This document shows, one piece after another, positions 1 through 5,467 of a stretch of DNA of 5,467 bases. Position numbers and translations under genes: made by a program. The DNA is from Bradyrhizobiaceae bacterium (lineage in GTDB: Bacteria; Pseudomonadota; Alphaproteobacteria; Rhizobiales; Xanthobacteraceae): assembly GCA_016793685.1 (NCBI GenBank), contig JAEULX010000250.1, positions 1-5,467 of the forward strand, in the 5' to 3' direction. Positions within the stretch are counted from its first letter, which is position 1. Every line of letters begins with the position of its first letter. Below the pieces are notes generated by a model that did no database searches, was not told the DNA's origin, and saw only the letters and a list, made by a program, of their open reading frames with translations.

Positions 1-653
1 AGGTGAAGCGTGACGAACAGCAGGGTGAAGGCGACCGCCATCGTGAGCAGCGGCGCCAGGATGGTCGGATGGATCGCCGGCCCGTCGAGGCGCACGACCG
101 ACGAGCCCTGGTGCAGCGTGTTCCACCAGTCGACCGAGAACTTGATGATCGGCAGGTTGATCGCCCCGACCAGGGTCAGGATCGCGGCGGCGCGGCCGGC
201 GCGGCTCGGGTCATCGACGCTGCGCCACAGCGCAAGCAGCCCGAGATACATGATGAACAGCACCAACACCGAGGTGAGCCGGGCGTCCCACACCCAGTAG
301 GCGCCCCACATCGGGCGGCCCCACAGCGACCCCGTCGCCAGGCAGATGAAGGTGAACGCAGCCCCCAGCGGCGCCGCCGTCTTTGCGGCGACGTCGGCGA
401 GCGGGTGGCGGAATACCAGCGTGCCGATCGAAGCGACGCTCATCAGCCCCCAGCAGAACATGGCGAGCCAGGCAGCGGGCACGTGCAGGAACATGATCTT
501 GACGGTCGCGCCCTGCTGATAGTCGTCGGGCGCGCCGTAAACTTGCACGAGCGCGATCGCGAAGGCGAGCGCCGTCGCGCCGGCGAGCCAGGGTAACACG
601 CGATCGACGAGGTTCAGAAACCGGGTCGGATTGGCGAAATCAATCAGCGCCAT
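1..653 (-). CDS. ccmC: Haem exporter/chaperone protein CcmC (3' end outside window)
   Basis: CcmC is an integral inner-membrane protein of System I cytochrome c maturation. It binds haem at its periplasmic face and passes it to the haem chaperone CcmE. Translation from the ATG at 653-651 gives 217 residues plus two bases, with no stop before the window edge; the family is usually about 240-260 residues, so the C-terminal part is missing. The tryptophan-rich WWD-type motif is clear at residues 116-128 (WGAYWVWDARLTS). H57 (FLHVPAAW) and H181 (NTLHQGSS) match the two histidines known as haem ligands in the family. Hydrophobic membrane segments lie near residues 20-38, 60-80, 95-110, 128-143, 157-172 and 198-216. 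The start fits the family N-terminus (MALIDFANPTRF) and has AAGG six bases upstream. This reading frame stays open upstream to beyond the ccmB stop, so GTG at 677 is a less likely alternative. ccmD would be expected next, outside the window. Confidence 0.96.
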   Translation of the reverse strand, partial: MALIDFANPTRFLNLVDRVLPWLAGATALAFAIALVQVYGAPDDYQQGATVKIMFLHVPAAWLAMFCWGLMSVASIGTLVFRHPLADVAAKTAAPLGAAFTFICLATGSLWGRPMWGAYWVWDARLTSVLVLFIMYLGLLALWRSVDDPSRAGRAAAILTLVGAINLPIIKFSVDWWNTLHQGSSVVRLDGPAIHPTILAPLLTMAVAFTLLFVTLH

Positions 654-659
654 GATCGG

Positions 660-663
660 CCTT
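660..663 (-). promoter_or_regulatory. Ribosome binding site of ccmC
   Basis: On the minus strand AAGG lies six bases before the ATG at 653-651. It supports that start over the in-frame GTG and TTG codons upstream (677-675 and 692-690). The match to the Shine-Dalgarno sequence is short, so confidence is moderate. Confidence 0.5.
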
Positions 664-693
664 GTCTTAGTCCGCACGGAATGGGCGCGCAAT

Positions 694-718
694 GCGGCAG
701 TTGTACGGAAACTGCCGC
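694..718 (-). other. Perfect 9-bp hairpin between ccmB and ccmC
   Basis: GCGGCAGTT at 694-702 is the exact reverse complement of AACTGCCGC at 710-718, with a 7-base spacer at 703-709. In the ccm transcript this would form a stable stem-loop starting 6 bases after the ccmB stop and ending 40 bases before the ccmC start. No run of U follows it in the direction of transcription (the next bases are ATTGCGCG), so it is not a standard Rho-independent terminator. An mRNA processing or stability element, or a partial attenuator setting CcmC levels against CcmAB, would fit; this is inference. Confidence 0.6.
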
Positions 719-724
719 GATCGC

Positions 725-1393
725 CTACTCCGGTCCTTGCCGGAGGGCGGCCGCCGCCGCGAACGGGCCGACGACGAGGCTCATCAGCGTGATCGCGCAC
801 AGGAGCGTGAACGGCGTTCCGAACGGCACCGGCCCGACGATGGCGGCGTTGGAGGCCGCGACCCCGAAAATCAGCACCGGCACCGTCAGCGGCAGCACCA
901 GAACCGGCAGGAGCAGGCCGCCGCGGCGTAGCGCGACCGCGAGCGAGGCCCCGATCAGGCCGATGAAGGTCAAGGCCGGGGTGCCCGCCAGCAAAGTGAG
1001 CATCACCGCTCCGGTCGCTGCCGGCTCGAGATTGAGAAACAGCCCGAGGACAGGAGTGACCAGCACCAGCGGAAGGCCGGTGGTGAGCCAGTGCGCCAGC
1101 GCCTTCGCGGCGGCGGCGAGTTCCATCGGCGTGCGCGCCATCAGGATCAGGTCGAGCGATCCGTCCTCCTGGTCGGCGGCGAACAGCCGGTCGAGCGCGA
1201 GCAGGGAGGCGAGCAGGGCGCCGATCCACAGGATCGCCGGTCCGACTCGTTGTAGTAACGCCGTATCCGGCCCGAGCGCGAAGGGGGTGAGGACCACCAC
1301 CACCAGAAAGAACAGGACGGCCATCATCGCCCCGCCGCCGATCCGGATGGCGATGCGCATGTCGCGAAGGAGCAGGGCGCGGAGCGCGGTCAA
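725..1393 (-). CDS. ccmB: Haem exporter membrane protein CcmB
   Basis: CcmB is the membrane subunit that works with the ATPase CcmA in System I cytochrome c maturation. The CcmAB complex uses ATP to release holo-CcmE from CcmC; it is called a haem exporter, though direct haem transport by it is doubted. The 222-residue product has the usual family length and about six hydrophobic segments (roughly 22-40, 50-67, 98-120, 128-152, 159-180 and 190-215). Family-typical motifs are FAADQEDGSLDL at 71-82 (cytoplasmic, probable ATPase contact) and LPLTVPVLIFG at 167-177. The start is TTG at 1393-1391, supported by the family N-terminus (MTALRALLLRD) and by GGAAG seven bases upstream; the first internal ATG (1360-1358) would cut 11 conserved residues. 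The start overlaps the ccmA stop in TTGA, which suggests translational coupling. The stop is TAG at 727-725. Confidence 0.97.
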   Translation of the reverse strand: MTALRALLLRDMRIAIRIGGGAMMAVLFFLVVVVLTPFALGPDTALLQRVGPAILWIGALLASLLALDRLFAADQEDGSLDLILMARTPMELAAAAKALAHWLTTGLPLVLVTPVLGLFLNLEPAATGAVMLTLLAGTPALTFIGLIGASLAVALRRGGLLLPVLVLPLTVPVLIFGVAASNAAIVGPVPFGTPFTLLCAITLMSLVVGPFAAAAALRQGPE

Positions 1394-2019
1394 GGGGCGG
1401 CTTCCGCTACAGGGGTCGAAGACGCTCCCAGGCGCAGACCGAGGGCTGCGTCGAGCCCGAGCGGCCCGTGGGTGGCGGCGATGATGAGGCCACGGCCGGC
1501 GAGGTGCGCGCGCATGAGGTCGGCCAGCCGTCCCTGCGCGGTGGTATCGAGGGCTGCGGTCGGTTCGTCGAGCAGCCAGAGCGGCCGCGGCGCCGCGATC
1601 AGCCGGGCAAGCGAGAGACGCCGCCGTTGGCCGGCCGAGAGGTAGCCGGCGGGAAGGTCGGCCAGCTCCTCGAGCCCGACGGCGGCGAGGGCATCCGTCA
1701 GGACACCGCTGCCGCCGCCGAGAAAATCCGCCCAGAACCGCAGGTTCTCGCCGACGGTCAGGGATGGTTTCAGGGCGTCCTGGTGGCCGAGATAATGGGC
1801 TTGTTCCGCCATGCTCAGCTCGGCGTCGCCGCCGGTGAGCGCGATCCGGCCGGCGGCCGGTCGCAGCAGCCCGGCGATCAGGCGCAGCAGCGAGCTTTTT
1901 CCCGCCCCGTTGGGGCCCGTCAGGAGCAGCGCTTCCCCCGCGCGGACGCGAAAGCCGAGGCCGGAGAAAACCTCGCGTCCGCCGCGCACGCAGACGAGGT
2001 CCTCCCCGATCAGCTCCAT
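1390..2019 (-). CDS. ccmA: Cytochrome c biogenesis ATP-binding protein CcmA
   Basis: CcmA is the cytoplasmic ABC ATPase that drives CcmB in System I cytochrome c maturation. The 209-residue form starting at ATG 2019-2017 has the usual family length and a complete nucleotide-binding domain: Walker A GPNGAGKSS at 35-43, Q-loop glutamine at Q80 (YLGHQDALKP), ABC signature LSAGQ at 127-131, Walker B PLWLLDEP at 146-153 with catalytic E152, D-loop ALD at 156-158 and switch H184. The frame is open further upstream to a TTG at 2136-2134, which would add 39 residues; these are Gly/Pro/Ala-rich and outside the family pattern, so I prefer the ATG. Its ribosome binding site is poor: the purine-rich GAGGAAAAGG lies 18-27 bases upstream, too far for normal use. 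The last four bases overlap the ccmB start. This is the first gene of the leftward operon, so its promoter should lie in the region shared with acnA. Confidence 0.95.
   Translation of the reverse strand: MELIGEDLVCVRGGREVFSGLGFRVRAGEALLLTGPNGAGKSSLLRLIAGLLRPAAGRIALTGGDAELSMAEQAHYLGHQDALKPSLTVGENLRFWADFLGGGSGVLTDALAAVGLEELADLPAGYLSAGQRRRLSLARLIAAPRPLWLLDEPTAALDTTAQGRLADLMRAHLAGRGLIIAATHGPLGLDAALGLRLGASSTPVAEAAP
1401..1405 (-). promoter_or_regulatory. Ribosome binding site of ccmB, inside the end of ccmA
   Basis: On the minus strand GGAAG lies seven bases before the TTG at 1393-1391. It supports the rare TTG start that overlaps the ccmA stop codon, and so the full 222-residue CcmB. Confidence 0.5.
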
Positions 2020-2210
2020 CGGGAGGTCTCGCCGGGCCTTTTCCTCACCGATGCCGGCGAGCGCCTGGACGGCGTGCGGCCGGGGGCCGGGCCAGCCGCC
2101 CTCCGTCCCGTGCGATCCGGCCGCCGGCGCCCCCAAGGGCCTACGAATTGATCACCTGGAAACGGCATGGATCGTTCGCGCTCAGACTAGACGTTGCATC
2201 GAATCCGCTG

Positions 2211-2228
2211 TTTAGAAGTCGTATAGCA
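2211..2228. promoter_or_regulatory. Possible degenerate Irr box (iron-control element)
   Basis: TTTAGAA at 2211-2217 is a perfect half of the palindrome bound by the iron regulator Irr in Rhizobiales (TTTAGAA, short spacer, TTCTAAA). The second half is poor: with a three-base spacer, GTATAGC at 2221-2227 matches only three of seven positions. acnA is a known or predicted Irr target in related bacteria, which makes the position suggestive. A chance 7-mer in an AT-richer patch is also possible. Confidence 0.3.
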
Positions 2229-2246
2229 GAACGGAAGAAAAGCTCT

Positions 2247-2252
2247 TATAAG
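2247..2252 (+). promoter_or_regulatory. Possible -10 element for acnA
   Basis: TATAAG matches five of six bases of the sigma-70 -10 consensus. It sits in the AT-richer part of the spacer, 133 bases before the acnA start. No good -35 hexamer lies 16-18 bases upstream, so an activator would be needed. Because it lies in the palindrome CTTATAAG (2245-2252), the same hexamer also reads leftwards towards ccmA. Confidence 0.25.
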
Positions 2253-2340
2253 CCCCATGACAAAGCCTGCCGGCCGGCGAAAAAAGCGCGTCCGGCGCGT
2301 CTCAAGCGGGTGAACCAAGCGGCACCCCGACGATATATGA

Positions 2341-2370
2341 GAAAGGCAATCCGGCTGCCTTTCGGCCGGA
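2341..2370 (+). promoter_or_regulatory. Two mutually exclusive stems in the acnA leader
   Basis: Stem A pairs GAAAGGCA (2341-2348) with TGCCTTTC (2356-2363), eight perfect base pairs around a 7-base loop. Stem B pairs TCCGGC (2350-2355), which is the loop of stem A, with GCCGGA (2365-2370), six perfect pairs. Full pairing of both at once would need a pseudoknot with a single base crossing the eight-pair stem, which looks sterically impossible, so the stems should be alternatives. Stem B ends three bases before the weak GGA (2373-2375) that could serve as the acnA ribosome binding site. A leader switch affecting translation is a reasonable guess; no function is shown. Confidence 0.5.
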
Positions 2371-2385
2371 ATGGAACATCGCGCC

Positions 2386-5091
<2,706 letters not shown>

Positions 5092-5103
5092 GCGATCCGC
5101 AGA

Positions 5104-5135
5104 GGCCCGCGGCGTCCTGCGCCGCGGACCTTTTT
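5104..5135 (+). terminator. Rho-independent terminator of acnA
   Basis: The arms at 5104-5114 and 5120-5130 pair over 11 positions with one C-A mismatch (5106 with 5128), around a five-base loop at 5115-5119. The stem is almost all G-C and is followed directly by TTTTT (5131-5135). It begins 12 bases after the acnA stop codon, so acnA ends here and the next gene needs its own promoter. Confidence 0.9.
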
Positions 5136-5173
5136 CATAAGCGCTAAAATCCGATCACATTGCCGCGTTGCGC

Positions 5174-5199
5174 GCCAATCTCACTGCTAAGTGAGTGGC
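5174..5199 (+). other. Bulged inverted repeat upstream of the DUF1223-type gene
   Basis: GCCA (5174-5177) pairs with TGGC (5196-5199) and CTCAC (5180-5184) with GTGAG (5191-5195). The loop is six bases (TGCTAA) and there is a two-base bulge on the left arm. The right arm holds GTGAGTGGC, which recurs at 5310-5318 within another stem-loop. It could be an operator or an RNA element; function unknown. Confidence 0.4.
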
Positions 5200-5239
5200 A
5201 GGTGATCGCTTGCGCGTACTATTCACGGCCACTGCGCGC

Positions 5240-5254
5240 CGGACCGTGGGTCCG
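5240..5254. other. Short inverted repeat, 6-bp stem
   Basis: CGGACC (5240-5245) and GGTCCG (5249-5254) pair perfectly around GTG. The flanking GCGCGC copies (5234-5239 and 5263-5268) could extend the structure across an eight-base bulge (5255-5262). There is no T run, so it is not a terminator. An operator-like palindrome or leader hairpin is possible. Confidence 0.4.
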
Positions 5255-5299
5255 AAAGAAACGCGCGCCTGATCAGGAAGCATCATCCGTCGCAGAGCA

Positions 5300-5336
5300 C
5301 GTCCGCACGGTGAGTGGCGGACGCGAGCGTTCGCGT
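5300..5336 (+). other. Overlapping stem-loops just before the DUF1223-type gene
   Basis: CGTCCGC (5300-5306) pairs with GCGGACG (5317-5323), seven base pairs with a ten-base loop. ACGCGA (5321-5326) pairs with TCGCGT (5331-5336), six base pairs with a GCGT loop. They share three bases (5321-5323), so both cannot form in full together. They end 33 bases before the ATG at 5370, probably in the 5' leader. Function unknown. Confidence 0.4.
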
Positions 5337-5369
5337 GCCTGAACAGACAAGAACGAGGCCGAGAAATTG

Positions 5370-5467
5370 ATGTCAGCAGGCAACTGGTCGGTTTGCAGCG
5401 TCGTCGCCGCCACGGTGTTGGCGGCGAGCGCGACCGGCGCGGGTGCGGGGCCGCGTGCCGTCGTCGA
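5370..5467 (+). CDS. Secreted protein, probably DUF1223 family (3' end outside window)
   Basis: Only the first 32 codons and two bases are present. The start ATG follows an in-frame stop at 5340-5342, with a weak GAGG (5355-5358) eleven bases upstream. Residues 8-22 are hydrophobic and followed by small residues (GAGAG, 23-27), consistent with a Sec signal peptide cut near residues 24-26; unusually, no Lys or Arg precedes the hydrophobic core. The last visible residues, GPRAVV followed by GA- (Asp or Glu), match the start of the mature DUF1223 domain, which typically reads RAVVELFTSQGCSSCPPAD, with a thioredoxin-like CxxC. I recall DUF1223 genes next to acnA in Bradyrhizobium relatives, which supports the call. 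The CxxC part lies outside the window, so the family call rests on a few residues plus context. The function of DUF1223 is not established; a periplasmic redox role is a guess. Confidence 0.6.
   Translation, partial: MSAGNWSVCSVVAATVLAASATGAGAGPRAVV

Larger units (their letters stand above)
2020..2385. other. Divergent intergenic region between ccmA and acnA
   Basis: This 366-base stretch has no gene I can support. Positions 2020-2140 are very GC-rich and look like coding composition; they match the in-frame open extension of ccmA. From about 2145 to 2265 the sequence is richer in A and T, the likely place for the promoters of both transcription units. It holds a TTTAGAA half-site (2211-2217), the palindrome CTTATAAG (2245-2252), the 10-base palindrome GCCGGCCGGC (2269-2278), an imperfect tandem repeat of 9 bases (2286-2294 and 2295-2303, seven of nine identical) and the two competing stems before acnA (2341-2370). 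Neither strand shows a convincing -35/-10 pair at normal spacing. Confidence 0.7.

Noticed and set aside
3..596. A 197-codon plus-strand open frame across the ccmC region.
   Set aside because: It is the antisense shadow of ccmC. The minus strand encodes the WWD-type motif and both conserved histidines, while this frame gives an Arg/Gln/Asp-rich product without domains.
1468..2151. A 227-codon plus-strand open frame opposite ccmA.
   Set aside because: It is antisense to the complete ABC ATPase motifs of ccmA and has no recognisable domain of its own.
2269..2285. GCCGGCCGGC palindrome next to a run of A, read leftwards as a possible terminator.
   Set aside because: On the minus strand the T run precedes the palindrome instead of following it, and on the plus strand the run is A. 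There is no gene for it to terminate.
2341..2370. A true H-type pseudoknot formed by both acnA leader stems at once.
   Set aside because: The connecting loop across the 8-bp stem would be a single base (2364), too short to span it. Alternative folding is the better reading.
5160..5342. A 60-codon open frame between acnA and the DUF1223-type gene.
   Set aside because: It starts with TTG, has no ribosome binding site, overlaps several inverted repeats and resembles no family I recognise. Chance is the simplest explanation.

Overview
The window looks like ordinary chromosome of a high-GC alphaproteobacterium, most likely of the Hyphomicrobiales (Bradyrhizobium/Rhodopseudomonas/Xanthobacteraceae side). 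The basis is the close resemblance of the translated AcnA, CcmA, CcmB and CcmC to recalled proteins of that group, the gene order (ccm genes divergent from acnA, then a probable DUF1223 gene), and the GC-rich codon use. No database search was possible, so the placement is inference.

Left part (1-2019), minus strand, transcribed leftwards: ccmA, ccmB and ccmC, the core of the System I cytochrome c maturation machinery. CcmA is the ABC ATPase, CcmB its membrane partner and CcmC the haem-handling membrane protein. ccmA and ccmB overlap by four bases (TTGA), and ccmB starts with TTG. A 71-base gap holding a perfect 9-bp hairpin separates ccmB from ccmC. ccmC runs off the left edge without its stop.

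Middle (2020-2385): a 366-base divergent intergenic region that must carry the control signals of both the ccm genes and acnA. It holds a half-site resembling the Irr iron-control element, a palindromic TATAAG that could be a -10 element, and, just before acnA, two perfect stems that compete for the same bases.

Right part (2386-5467), plus strand: acnA, a complete 901-residue aconitate hydratase with all three cluster cysteines, ended by a strong Rho-independent terminator. A 234-base spacer rich in small inverted repeats follows. Then comes the first 32 codons of a gene with a signal peptide, whose last visible residues match the start of the DUF1223 family.

The shared theme is iron and haem: haem delivery to c-type cytochromes on one side, a [4Fe-4S] TCA-cycle enzyme on the other. 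I see no mobile element, CRISPR array, tRNA, rRNA or phage gene, and no evidence of a novel multi-gene system. The points worth a second look are the RNA or DNA structures between genes and the poorly characterised DUF1223 neighbour.
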